Assembly: GCF_002251385.1 (NCBI RefSeq)
Contig: NZ_NPJJ01000043.1
Coordinates: forward strand, 1 to 64,000
Length of the DNA stretch: 64,000 nucleotides
Direction of reading: 5' to 3'
Source of the DNA: Prevotella sp. P5-108
GTDB taxonomy: Bacteria; Bacteroidota; Bacteroidia; Bacteroidales; Bacteroidaceae
This document shows, piece after piece, positions 15,266 through 22,788 of this stretch; the stretch's first letter is position 1, and the number at the start of each line of letters is the position of its first letter. The translations under genes and the position numbers were made by a program. The notes under the pieces are model-generated. The model saw only the letters and a program-made list of their open reading frames with translations. It was not told where the DNA came from and made no database searches.

Positions 15266-15386
15266 TATTTTGTCTGTTTTGTTGCTTACACTTTGATGGG
15301 TCTATAACAACCTCGGATTTTTCCAGAAGGGCAGTCAGCTGGACATCAGAATAAATCCTGGTCATGTTCTTCTTTCGGCCTTTCAT
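15243..15386 (-). CDS. Small basic ORF between xis-like gene and RepA gene
   Basis: Forty-seven codons from an ATG at 15386, five bases after the stop of the Xis-like gene. The frame ends 22 bases inside the RepA gene. The peptide is basic at both ends with a helical centre (I-Y-S-D-V-Q-L-T-A-L-L-E-K-S-E). Tight spacing on both sides suggests translational coupling, either as a real small protein or as a way to feed ribosomes onto RepA. No family is recognised. Confidence 0.4.
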   Translation of the reverse strand: MKGRKKNMTRIYSDVQLTALLEKSEVVIDPSKCKQQNRQNNGKRKKQ

Positions 15387-15390
15387 CTAA

Positions 15391-15729
15391 TTAGTCTTTT
15401 GCTGGTTCTTTCCTTTCAAAAGAACAGTGGTTAGAGCGCATCCATCTCACTATCTCTTTCCGGTCAAAATAGATTGTCTTGCCCTTGGGCTTATAATGCG
15501 GAATCTCCATGTTCATCGTGAGCTTATATATCTGCGACTGTGAAACGCCAAGATATTCTGCGAGTTCAGTGGTTGTGAGCATTTCCTTAGTGATGTACAA
15601 ACTGTTTTCAATCTTTTTCAGACGCTCTTCAAGCACTTCAGGCTCAACAGATTTGAGTTCACGGACTGTGATTTCTAACAACTCCACGCGTTTTGCGAGA
15701 ATCTCTATGTCAATTTTCTTGTTTGCCAT
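15391..15729 (-). CDS. Excisionase-like helix-turn-helix protein
   Basis: A 112-residue protein. An N-terminal coiled coil of about 45 residues is followed by the Xis/MerR-like module: L-T-T-T-E-L-A-E-Y-L-G-V-S-Q-S-Q-I-Y-K-L, then I-P-H-Y-K-P-K-G-K-T-I-Y-F and R-W-M-R. It has the same architecture as the proteins at 6906-7226 and 16907-17290. A minus-strand -7 box TAACTTTG lies at 15793-15800 upstream. The gene heads the replication block (small ORF, RepA, primase) and may regulate it as well as excision. Confidence 0.8.
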   Translation of the reverse strand: MANKKIDIEILAKRVELLEITVRELKSVEPEVLEERLKKIENSLYITKEMLTTTELAEYLGVSQSQIYKLTMNMEIPHYKPKGKTIYFDRKEIVRWMRSNHCSFERKEPAKD

Positions 15730-15827
15730 AATTACATGTATTAAATATTAGACAATGAGGGAGCTACCCCCGAAACGGAATCGATTCGGCGGCAAAGTTA
15801 CCCTTTATATGTCTGCGGCAACTGACT

Positions 15828-15859
15828 ATCCTCCTGACAGTTCTTTTTGTCAGGAGGAT
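15828..15859 (-). terminator. Strong hairpin after the gene at 15901
   Basis: ATCCTCCTGACA pairs perfectly with TGTCAGGAGGAT around a short T-rich loop. It lies 41 bases past the stop of the minus-strand gene ending at 15901 and ahead of the promoter of the Xis-like gene. There is no long T-run on the exit side. Confidence 0.6.
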
Positions 15860-15900
15860 TGAAAGGGGAATTTGCTTTCAGTTGCTTACTTTAGTTTATT

Positions 15901-16626
15901 TCATTGCATTTCTTTCAGTTGATTTACAAGATTTGAATAAGCTTCATTTGGAAACGGTTGTGTTGATGCCCTAAGTTCTGTCAGGCGTGAACTAATTGCA
16001 CCACGAGATGACGGCTTCATGGTTTTCTGAGGTGAAAGCAACTTGTTGTCTGCTATGAGTGATACCCAATTATGGGGAATCATCTTTTGCATTGAGAGAG
16101 CAAACATGAATTGAAGCACATGACGCATGTTCTGGACAACAAGGGGACGTTTCAACTTGCATCTGAAAAACAAATCCACAGTTCTTTCATCAACTGTATC
16201 AACAAAGAAATTCGACTCATTGGCGAATTGCGTGATGAGTCGAATCTGATTTTCATTGAAAGTTGCTAAGGAATGTGGAGTTTCTACCACATATTCAATG
16301 TGGTTGAATGAATGAACCATTTCTAAGAAATCTTTCTTCTCAAACTCTGGCAACTTGAAGAATTTTTCTACCAAATCCTTTCTTGTTGTAAGCAGCTCAT
16401 AAATGCTGAAAAGATTCTTGAAATGGTTGCGGATTGATTCTTCTTCCTGAGAGAAAACGGGAAGATGATAACTGATAAAGTCGTTAACATAGCGGTCATA
16501 CAACTTGCTGTCATTAACGATTTCCGACTGGTACTGCTCGTATGCAGCACGAAAGAGTGTCCAAAGCTCATCTTTGGAAGGCTCATTCTCCTGTTCTGGG
16601 CAATGATTAGAACACTGCAAACACAA
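15901..16626 (-). CDS. Hypothetical protein of the mobile element
   Basis: About 241 residues when read from a TTG at 16626. There is no ATG near the beginning of this frame, which is closed by a TGA at 16660-16662. The sequence is mostly helical and soluble, with many Phe and acidic residues and no recognised motif. Another frame from an ATG at 16706 reads 35 plausible residues that overlap the beginning here, so a frameshift at the start or an unusual initiation codon is possible. A terminator-like hairpin lies just upstream (16699-16718). Function unknown. Confidence 0.5.
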   Translation of the reverse strand: MCLQCSNHCPEQENEPSKDELWTLFRAAYEQYQSEIVNDSKLYDRYVNDFISYHLPVFSQEEESIRNHFKNLFSIYELLTTRKDLVEKFFKLPEFEKKDFLEMVHSFNHIEYVVETPHSLATFNENQIRLITQFANESNFFVDTVDERTVDLFFRCKLKRPLVVQNMRHVLQFMFALSMQKMIPHNWVSLIADNKLLSPQKTMKPSSRGAISSRLTELRASTQPFPNEAYSNLVNQLKEMQ

Positions 16627-16698
16627 AAAGAGAGAGCACAGAGGAGTTTTTCTTCTGACTCATATTGCTTTTTGTTATTGAAAAAATATATAATAAAA

Positions 16699-16718
16699 GT
16701 CCGCATGAAAGGGCGGAC
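16699..16718 (-). terminator. Terminator-like hairpin in the leader of the gene at 15901-16626
   Basis: GTCCGC pairs with GCGGAC around an eight-base loop. On the minus strand it is followed by TTTTATTATATATTTTTT. It lies between a possible -7 box (TAATTTTG, 16770-16777) and the start of the hypothetical gene, so it could be an attenuator. An ATG sits on the 3' side of the loop. Confidence 0.5.
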
Positions 16719-16852
16719 GAATACATGTTATCTCTGCTTGTAAACGATATATATAGTGTCATATTAGTGCAAAATTACAATATTACGGTGCAGTCTATTT
16801 GCACAGCTTGATAAATATTATATGTTACAATCATTTTGGGATATAAAATGAA

Positions 16853-16883
16853 AAATCTACATCAGAAAGTCCAATGTAGATTT
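16853..16883 (-). terminator. Terminator of the Xis-like gene at 16907
   Basis: AAATCTACAT pairs perfectly with ATGTAGATTT, and the minus-strand continuation is T-rich (TTTTTCATTTTAT). It lies 24 bases after the stop codon at 16907. Confidence 0.75.
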
Positions 16884-16906
16884 CAATTGTAAGATGATAT
16901 GGAAGA

Positions 16907-17290
16907 TTATTTTCTTCTATTCGGTCGTTGGCGCAAGAGTTGATTTATCTCATCAGGAGTCATAGGAGCCTCGGTCTTGCATCCAGATTCCAGCCATTTA
17001 ATAAGGTCGTCTTTGAAGAAAGTGTATTTCTTGCCTTTCTTGTTGACAGGAATCTGGCCATTTTGGATGTACAGGTACATGGTGGATTTCTTGATTTTGA
17101 GAAAATCACATGCCTCCTTCACATCCATAGGTATATGTTGTGAGGTTGATGGTTTATTGGCCTGACGGATTTCTTCACGCAAGACATCAATAGATTGTTC
17201 AAGCAAATCACATTTCCTGAGAATATTGGCCATTGCTCTTGGAATGTCATTAAAAGTTATCTCTTCGTACTCCATATAGTATTCTTCCAT
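16907..17290 (-). CDS. Excisionase-like helix-turn-helix protein
   Basis: A 127-residue protein with an acidic N-terminus, a short coiled coil (residues 25-50), and the Xis-type module M-D-V-K-E-A-C-D-F-L-K-I-K-K-S-T-M-Y-L-Y, I-P-V-N-K-K-G-K-K-Y-T-F-F and K-W-L-E-S. The tail is basic (R-Q-R-P-N-R-R-K). It starts at the same base where the upstream membrane-protein gene ends, so the two are coupled. The first or the sixth residue could be the initiating Met. Confidence 0.75.
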   Translation of the reverse strand: MEEYYMEYEEITFNDIPRAMANILRKCDLLEQSIDVLREEIRQANKPSTSQHIPMDVKEACDFLKIKKSTMYLYIQNGQIPVNKKGKKYTFFKDDLIKWLESGCKTEAPMTPDEINQLLRQRPNRRK

Positions 17291-17985
17291 TAGTTATGAT
17301 AGTGAAATTTGTAATCGTTGTTGTCGGGCACATCAATGCCAATAACACACTTACCTCTTTGTCTAAGTGTTCTTCTCATGCTTTCAATCTCAACGTCCTG
17401 AAGTTCTTGGGGGAAGCATTGCTTGATAAAAGTCGCTCTCTTTTGCCCACTCCAACCAAGTCTCTCACCGATGTTCCATGCATAGTGTCTAATATCGAGA
17501 GTGTTGAGTTTACCATTTGTATAAACAGGAATAATACAAGAATCTGGTACCTCATATAGTTTGATATTCTGGTTTAGTATTTCCAAGTTATCGTCAGTCA
17601 TGTAGGGTGAGAAAACTGCATAAGTGTATTCTGAGACAGCATCAAAGATAGCACTTTTCCTGCTTTGCTGTTTAGCAATATAACGTTCACGCATTATCGT
17701 GACCTTATCTGTTTCATGAGAGTTGATCCCAGGATTGATGCTATTGTTGATGACAATATCCCTAATGGCCTGAGATTTGAAGATACTGAAAACTGTGCAT
17801 ACACAGATAACACATATAAAATAATAGAATATCATCGGCAAAGAAAAGAATACCTTCTCTGTCTGAGAGGTATGGCTCAGGTTTGTAATCGCTCCAAGAA
17901 TTGTTGGAGCGATTACAACCAAAGCAGCGGTTACGAGGTTTGAAATGAGAAGAATCAAAAAGTTCTCTTTTAGCTTTTTTATCAT
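17290..17985 (-). CDS. Hypothetical protein with two N-terminal membrane segments
   Basis: A 231-residue protein. Two transmembrane segments lie near residues 9-33 (F-L-I-L-L-I-S-N-L-V) and 46-66 (L-P-M-I-F-Y-Y-F-I-C-V). A soluble domain of about 160 residues follows with no motif I recognise and ends in a His/Asn-rich tail. A -7 box TAACTTTG lies upstream at 18018-18025 (minus strand). It is co-transcribed with the Xis-like gene downstream. Confidence 0.55.
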   Translation of the reverse strand: MIKKLKENFLILLISNLVTAALVVIAPTILGAITNLSHTSQTEKVFFSLPMIFYYFICVICVCTVFSIFKSQAIRDIVINNSINPGINSHETDKVTIMRERYIAKQQSRKSAIFDAVSEYTYAVFSPYMTDDNLEILNQNIKLYEVPDSCIIPVYTNGKLNTLDIRHYAWNIGERLGWSGQKRATFIKQCFPQELQDVEIESMRRTLRQRGKCVIGIDVPDNNDYKFHYHN

Positions 17986-18127
17986 TGCAACTGTACTTTT
18001 TTCGAGTTTTATGAATGCAAAGTTAGAGAGAATTCTTCTATTTACTACTATTTAGCACCAACAAAATGACCGCCTTAAACACTATTTATATTTCTCTGTT
18101 TCAGCGTTTTACATAGTGGTTTTGCTT

Positions 18128-19333
18128 TCACTTTTTTGTTTTGTTTATATCTTCTTTTCGGTTGGTTCCTGTTTGATTATTTTCACTTTCTGTTGTTTGT
18201 AATCCGTCTTTCACATTCGTTAACGTGATTCTGTTGGCTGCTTCGCGTGTTTTGGGGTCTGCATGTGAAGCGTATATCTGTGTTGTGCTCACATTCTTAT
18301 GATTGAGCAGATGCTGTACTGTATAGATGTCTGTACCCATTTCGAGCTGCAGTGAAGCATAAGTATGGCGGAAGCAATGAAAGGTGATGTGCTTGGTGAT
18401 TCCAGACGCTTTAAGCCATTGCTGCATTACTCCGTAGGTCATAGACCTGCTGAAACCTTCAAACACATATTCATCAGTAGTTTTGGGCATGATAAGTGCA
18501 TAAGCATCTTCTCCAATAGGGACCTTCGTTTGTCTCTTTGTTTTCACACATTCAAAATCCAGATAGTGCCCACCATCTGCATAGCTACAAACATTATTCC
18601 ATTTGAGGTTGAGTATATCACTGATACGCAGTCCGCTCAGACAGGAGAATAGAGCAGCTTTCCGAACAACAGGTTCAGAGCATTCTGTGTTATAAAGTCT
18701 CCTGACCTCTTCCAATGAGAGACTTTGCTTTACAGGCGGCGTACAAGGTATGTTATCTAACAGACTTGCAATATCGTCGGTAAAACGTCTTTCACGATAA
18801 GCCTTCGTCAAGACTTGCTTGAATATATTCCAATAGGCGGAAGCCGTGTTTCTTGATAAAGGCTTATTGACAATGTTTCTACCTCTTGACGATACTTTTG
18901 TATCAAGAAGATATTCCTTATACTTGTTACAGTACACCACATCAAGCATCTCAAAAGTACATTTGCCTTTGCAAAACTTCTCGAATTGTTTATACGCAGC
19001 ATCACATTTTGCAAAGTTCCTGTTCACCATTTCTTTGAAATAGATCAGAAAATCTTCTTTAAGCCTGTCTTGATTAAAGAAGTCGTACTTCTCGTTAATT
19101 ACATCAATGAACACTCTACAACGGATGGCTTCTGCCTTTGAGAGGATGATTTCATTGTACTGCTTCTGCTGGGCATTGATTGGATTGGCATAGATATACA
19201 AGCCAAGTGAGCGACGTCGAATTAACTCCATCGTCTCAGGGTCTCTGTACCCGGGCCAGAAGTCCAGGAACAGGGATTTGGTTCCGTTGCGCCTATCTCG
19301 CATTCGGAGTTTGACAGATTTACATACTTGCAT
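18128..19333 (-). CDS. Tyrosine recombinase/integrase (fourth in the window)
   Basis: A 401-residue tyrosine recombinase. The N-terminal arm-binding region has K-S-L-F-L-D-F-W-P-G-Y, and the catalytic domain shows S-G-L-R-I-S-D-I-L-N-L, T-F-H-C-F-R-H-T-Y-A-S, L-L-N-H-K-N-V and the tyrosine in T-Q-I-Y-A-S-H. In the third box an Asn replaces the more usual Gly before His. It lies next to the seven-module helix-turn-helix gene and is the recombinase nearest the mnmE-side boundary, so it is the best candidate for having integrated the right-hand element. Confidence 0.87.
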   Translation of the reverse strand: MQVCKSVKLRMRDRRNGTKSLFLDFWPGYRDPETMELIRRRSLGLYIYANPINAQQKQYNEIILSKAEAIRCRVFIDVINEKYDFFNQDRLKEDFLIYFKEMVNRNFAKCDAAYKQFEKFCKGKCTFEMLDVVYCNKYKEYLLDTKVSSRGRNIVNKPLSRNTASAYWNIFKQVLTKAYRERRFTDDIASLLDNIPCTPPVKQSLSLEEVRRLYNTECSEPVVRKAALFSCLSGLRISDILNLKWNNVCSYADGGHYLDFECVKTKRQTKVPIGEDAYALIMPKTTDEYVFEGFSRSMTYGVMQQWLKASGITKHITFHCFRHTYASLQLEMGTDIYTVQHLLNHKNVSTTQIYASHADPKTREAANRITLTNVKDGLQTTESENNQTGTNRKEDINKTKK

Positions 19334-19414
19334 ATTGTTTTATTATTATTTGTTTTTGATGCAAAATTCCTAAATGATACAATGTTGACCTCAGTAAAGA
19401 GAAAGTAAATCATA

Positions 19415-20923
19415 CTAATCAAGAGTAATTGATAGTAAATCGTCTTTTGAAAGACGTTTTTCCATCAATCTGTCGAACTCTTCTTTTCTGAAATATATGC
19501 ATTTCTTCTTCTTTACTTTTGTGATTTTATAGCGTTTTACATAATAATGAACTATATCTTTTGATAAATGATACTTCTTCATTGCCTCCTCGACAGTGTA
19601 ATATCGTTCGCGACCATCAAAATCTCCATTTTTCACTTGTTCGATATGCTGTTTAGAATAGTAGGTAGTACCATACTCCACCTTTGCGGGAATTTGATGG
19701 CGGTAGATAAAGGAGCGTACAGCATCTGCTGTCATTTTGTAGGTTGAACGCATCTCTTCCGGTGTAATCCAGTCTGTAATTTCCGAATAGTTGTTCTTCA
19801 GATTATACAGCACATCTATGGCTTTCTTCTCATAGAAGTTGAATCCTTTGAGTGCAATCTTTGGCGTTTTATGCTCTCTGGTCATTACACCTACATGTTT
19901 AACTCCCACCTTGAACATCTCTGCAACCTCTTCAGTTGAATAATAGCCATCTGGGGTTGGTGGGCATTTCTTCTCTTGGTGTTGAGCTTGGAGAACAAGC
20001 TTTTCGTCTCCGTCTGACTTTTCTGCTACTTTTGCATTTGCCATTCGTTCACGCATGACCTTATCAAAGTCAGTACGGAATATCATCGTAAACTTTCCAC
20101 GTTTTTCCGTTCTGACATCAAAATGCTTCAAGGTGTAACTTACTTGGTCTTTTGATATGCCATATTTTTCCATAGCCTCTTCATAGGTACTCCAGTCAGG
20201 ATCGATACTATCGTCCTTGCGTTTGATACAGTCAATATGCACCTTGGAGTAGAAAGCTTTCCCGTTACGGTTTACTCTTGGAACTTTGTGACGCATCACA
20301 AAAGTGATAACAGCTGTCCTTGTCATATTATACATATCCATGATTTGGTCAGCAGTGTAATAATTATCAATGTCTATCTCTTCAAGGAGGTCAGCAAAAT
20401 GTGCGTCAATGGCTTTCTTGCTAAAGAAGGTGTTGCGTCCTTCATATATCTTGGGGATGCCCAGACGGTCACAACGCCCCCATACAGCCTTACGACCAAT
20501 ATTGTACTTCTCCATGATTTCCCGGAGAGTATAGTATTCCTGCTCCTCCTTTCTCTGATAACGTCTTTTCCGATAGGGAGTGGCATCATCAAACACACGT
20601 TCAATGTCTGAGTATCTCACAAAGGTCTTATTTCTTAACTTTACGGCTTTGATTAAGCCTGTCTGGAAATAACGATACACTGTAGGAAGACTGACATCGA
20701 ACAGAACGCTCACGTCCTCGGGGGATAAAAATGCCTTATCACGCAGATAGTTATTTCTCTCTGCGTTTCGAAGAGATTCGGCATTTTCCTTCTCCCTTTT
20801 TTTCTTTTCTGCCTCTCGTCTCCGAAATGCGACACGTTCACACCCTCGACAGCAGTACTTGACCGACATTTTGGAAGCAACGAACGCTTTTCCGCATACT
20901 CCACATTCTTTAATTATCTCCAT
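19415..20923 (-). CDS. Seven-module helix-turn-helix protein with N-terminal cysteine cluster
   Basis: A 502-residue protein from the ATG at 20923 (the frame extends to a GTG at 20989). A cysteine cluster C7-x2-C10 ... C24/C25-C28 near the start suggests a zinc-binding knuckle, followed by a Lys/Arg/Glu-rich helix. Seven consecutive Xis/MerR-like modules of about 45 residues follow at roughly 66-111, 130-175, 188-233, 244-291, 327-372, 385-430 and 441-486. Each has a pattern like Y-T-x-x-E-x-M-x-x-Y-x-[ILMV]-[ST]-x-x-x-V, then an [IV]-P-K/R-[IV] turn and a [FY]-[FY]-S/R-K wing end. The function is unknown. A long modular DNA-binding regulator or architectural protein for the adjacent integrase is likely. 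Confidence 0.75.
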   Translation of the reverse strand: MEIIKECGVCGKAFVASKMSVKYCCRGCERVAFRRREAEKKKREKENAESLRNAERNNYLRDKAFLSPEDVSVLFDVSLPTVYRYFQTGLIKAVKLRNKTFVRYSDIERVFDDATPYRKRRYQRKEEQEYYTLREIMEKYNIGRKAVWGRCDRLGIPKIYEGRNTFFSKKAIDAHFADLLEEIDIDNYYTADQIMDMYNMTRTAVITFVMRHKVPRVNRNGKAFYSKVHIDCIKRKDDSIDPDWSTYEEAMEKYGISKDQVSYTLKHFDVRTEKRGKFTMIFRTDFDKVMRERMANAKVAEKSDGDEKLVLQAQHQEKKCPPTPDGYYSTEEVAEMFKVGVKHVGVMTREHKTPKIALKGFNFYEKKAIDVLYNLKNNYSEITDWITPEEMRSTYKMTADAVRSFIYRHQIPAKVEYGTTYYSKQHIEQVKNGDFDGRERYYTVEEAMKKYHLSKDIVHYYVKRYKITKVKKKKCIYFRKEEFDRLMEKRLSKDDLLSITLD

Positions 20924-20995
20924 TTTACGCTTGCAATTCTGATGTTTTTTTCTGTAAAAGACCCCCGATTTTGTCTCAGTCTTTATCACATATTT

Positions 20996-21085
20996 TCAGT
21001 ATTTCTCACGAGTGCCCTGCATAGCGGTTGTGACGGATAATGGAGGATTCTCAGTATTTCTCACGAGGTGTCCTACATAGCGTTT
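20996..21085. repeat. Two 34-35-bp direct repeats in the leader of the seven-module gene
   Basis: Copy 1 (20996-21029) and copy 2 (21051-21085) both begin TCAGTATTTCTCACGAG and end CATAGCG, with a one-base length difference and few substitutions in between. They start 55 bases apart and lie between the promoter (21135-21166) and the start codon of the helix-turn-helix gene. They may be operator, recombinase arm or attachment sequences. Confidence 0.6.
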
Positions 21086-21134
21086 TGCCATTCCATTTGT
21101 TCGCACGATTGAAACGCAGGAACGAAATTTGAGC

Positions 21135-21166
21135 CAAAGTTACCTTGAAAAACTGGTATCAACAAA
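21135..21166 (-). promoter_or_regulatory. Promoter of the seven-module helix-turn-helix gene
   Basis: On the minus strand TTTG (21163-21166), a 20-base spacer, then TAACTTTG (21135-21142): a full match to the Bacteroidota consensus. The predicted leader is about 205 bases and contains both direct repeats. Confidence 0.7.
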
Positions 21167-21190
21167 TTACAAATGGAAAGTGTTAAAACG

Positions 21191-21213
21191 AAAAAAGCCA
21201 CCAAAATGGTGGC
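21191..21213 (-). terminator. Terminator of mnmE and probable border of the accessory region
   Basis: GCCACCA pairs perfectly with TGGTGGC around a three-base loop, and six T follow on the minus strand. It is 45 bases past the mnmE stop. The promoter of the first mobile-element gene begins only 25 bases further left. Confidence 0.85.
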
Positions 21214-21257
21214 TTATAAGCAGTTACAAAAACGTTTTGCAAGTATGGTCAGGCGGT

Positions 21258-22634
21258 CTATTTACCGATGCAGAAATGAGAGAAGATATTGCCAAGGACT
21301 TCATCCGTGGTGATGGTATTGCCCGTGATTTCGGAAAGATGAAAGAGGACTTGGCGTAGGTCTTCGCTTATAAGGTCGCCTGAAAGATTTGCGGAGAGAC
21401 CTTCGATTACTCTCTGCAATGCTTCTTGAGACTGGCGTAGCGAATAGTAATGACGGGCGGAAGTGACGAGATAGTCGTTTTCATGTATCTCGGGAATGTT
21501 GGCGGCCTGGTATATGGCTTGTTTCAGTTCTTCCAGATTCGTACCGTACTTGGCACTGATGCCAATCTGGCGGAATACGCCTTTGGCTTGAGTGGGAGAC
21601 TGGGTGTAGGCGTTGTGGTCAATTTTATTCCGGACGATGATAACCTTCTGATTGGTATCAATGGCGTCGATTGCAGTTTGCTCTTCTTCGTCAAAGGTGT
21701 CTTTGTCGGTCAGCCAGAGTATGATGGTCGCCTGCTTAAGTTTCTCGAATGTTCGTTCAATTCCAAGTTGTTCAATGGCATCATCTGTAGTTCGGATACC
21801 GGCGGTATCAATAAACCTGAACTTGATGCCATTAATAGTCGTAGCGTCCTCAATCACATCGCGAGTGGTGCCGTGGATGTCGCTGACGATGGCTCTATCT
21901 TCTCCTAACAACCTGTTAAGCAACGTGCTCTTGCCAACGTTTGTCTTGCCTATGATTGCAACGGCGACGCCTTCCTTGATGGCCTTGCCACTCTCGAATG
22001 ATTTGCACAGACTATCAATCTTGTTCTCAATGCTTTCGGCCAAAGCAAGCAATTCTCCCCGCTCAGCAAATTCTAATTCCTCATGGTCGGAGAAGTCAAG
22101 CTCGAGTTCAAGCAGAGACGTGATTTTCAACAGTTTGTCACGAAGTATGGCCAAGTCGTTGCTGAAGTGACCTTTGAGCTGGGACATGGCTATTTTATGA
22201 GTCGCTTTATTGGTAGACGCAATGAGGTCTGCCACGGCTTCTGCCTGACTAAGGTCCATTTTCCCATTGAGGTAAGCGCGCATAGTGTATTCTCCGGGTG
22301 TAGCTTGGCGACAGCCTTTTTCAATAAGCATTCTAAGAATCGTGGCGGCTATGAACGTAGACCCATGGCATGAGATTTCAATAGAATCTTCTCCTGTATA
22401 GGAATGGGGTGCATGGAATACACTAACAAGGACTTCATCGACAACCTCGCCGTTGGAGTCTATGATGTTGCCGAAATGTATTGTGTTTGGGCGTGCAGAT
22501 TTTAGAGGCCTCTTCGAGCTTGATATAAACACCATGTCAGCAATGTCAATCGCTCTGTCACCGCTGATTCTTATGAGTGAGATGGCTCCGCCTGCAGGTG
22601 TGGCCAGAGCGCATATAGTATCGTTGTTCATCAT
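21258..22634 (-). CDS. mnmE: tRNA modification GTPase MnmE
   Basis: A 458-residue protein. MnmE works with MnmG to place the carboxymethylaminomethyl group on U34 of certain tRNAs. The N-terminal folate-binding domain (L-A-T-P-A-G-G-A-I-S) is followed by the inserted GTPase domain with G1 G-K-T-N-V-G-K-S-T at 229-237, G3 D-T-A-G-I-R and G4 N-K-I-D. The C-terminal helical domain ends with the catalytic C-I-G-K. Length and ends are normal, so the adjacent mobile DNA did not damage the gene. The first or second Met could be the start. Confidence 0.97.
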   Translation of the reverse strand: MMNNDTICALATPAGGAISLIRISGDRAIDIADMVFISSSKRPLKSARPNTIHFGNIIDSNGEVVDEVLVSVFHAPHSYTGEDSIEISCHGSTFIAATILRMLIEKGCRQATPGEYTMRAYLNGKMDLSQAEAVADLIASTNKATHKIAMSQLKGHFSNDLAILRDKLLKITSLLELELDFSDHEELEFAERGELLALAESIENKIDSLCKSFESGKAIKEGVAVAIIGKTNVGKSTLLNRLLGEDRAIVSDIHGTTRDVIEDATTINGIKFRFIDTAGIRTTDDAIEQLGIERTFEKLKQATIILWLTDKDTFDEEEQTAIDAIDTNQKVIIVRNKIDHNAYTQSPTQAKGVFRQIGISAKYGTNLEELKQAIYQAANIPEIHENDYLVTSARHYYSLRQSQEALQRVIEGLSANLSGDLISEDLRQVLFHLSEITGNTITTDEVLGNIFSHFCIGK

Positions 22635-22703
22635 CTATATAATAAATATGTATATGTACCTCTAATATATATCCACGCCGATGGTGGTGTTGCTATATTC
22701 TAT

Positions 22704-22756
22704 CAGCGTCATACCGTTGTCTCTTGTTTCTCACGTAGGACAATAGTATGACGCTG
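22704..22756. terminator. Long hairpin after the nucleoside phosphorylase gene
   Basis: CAGCGTCATAC (22704-22714) pairs perfectly with GTATGACGCTG (22746-22756), and TTGTC/GACAA extends the stem inward. It lies 33 bases after the phosphorylase stop. No T-run follows, so it may be an RNA 3'-end stabilizer or a dispersed palindrome rather than a classical terminator. Confidence 0.5.
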
Positions 22757-22788
22757 TTCGTTTTATACGAGATGTCTGTCAGGTCAGA

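Noticed and set aside
7252..21085. CRISPR array
   Set aside because: The short direct repeats here occur two or three times with unequal spacing, and no cas genes are present.
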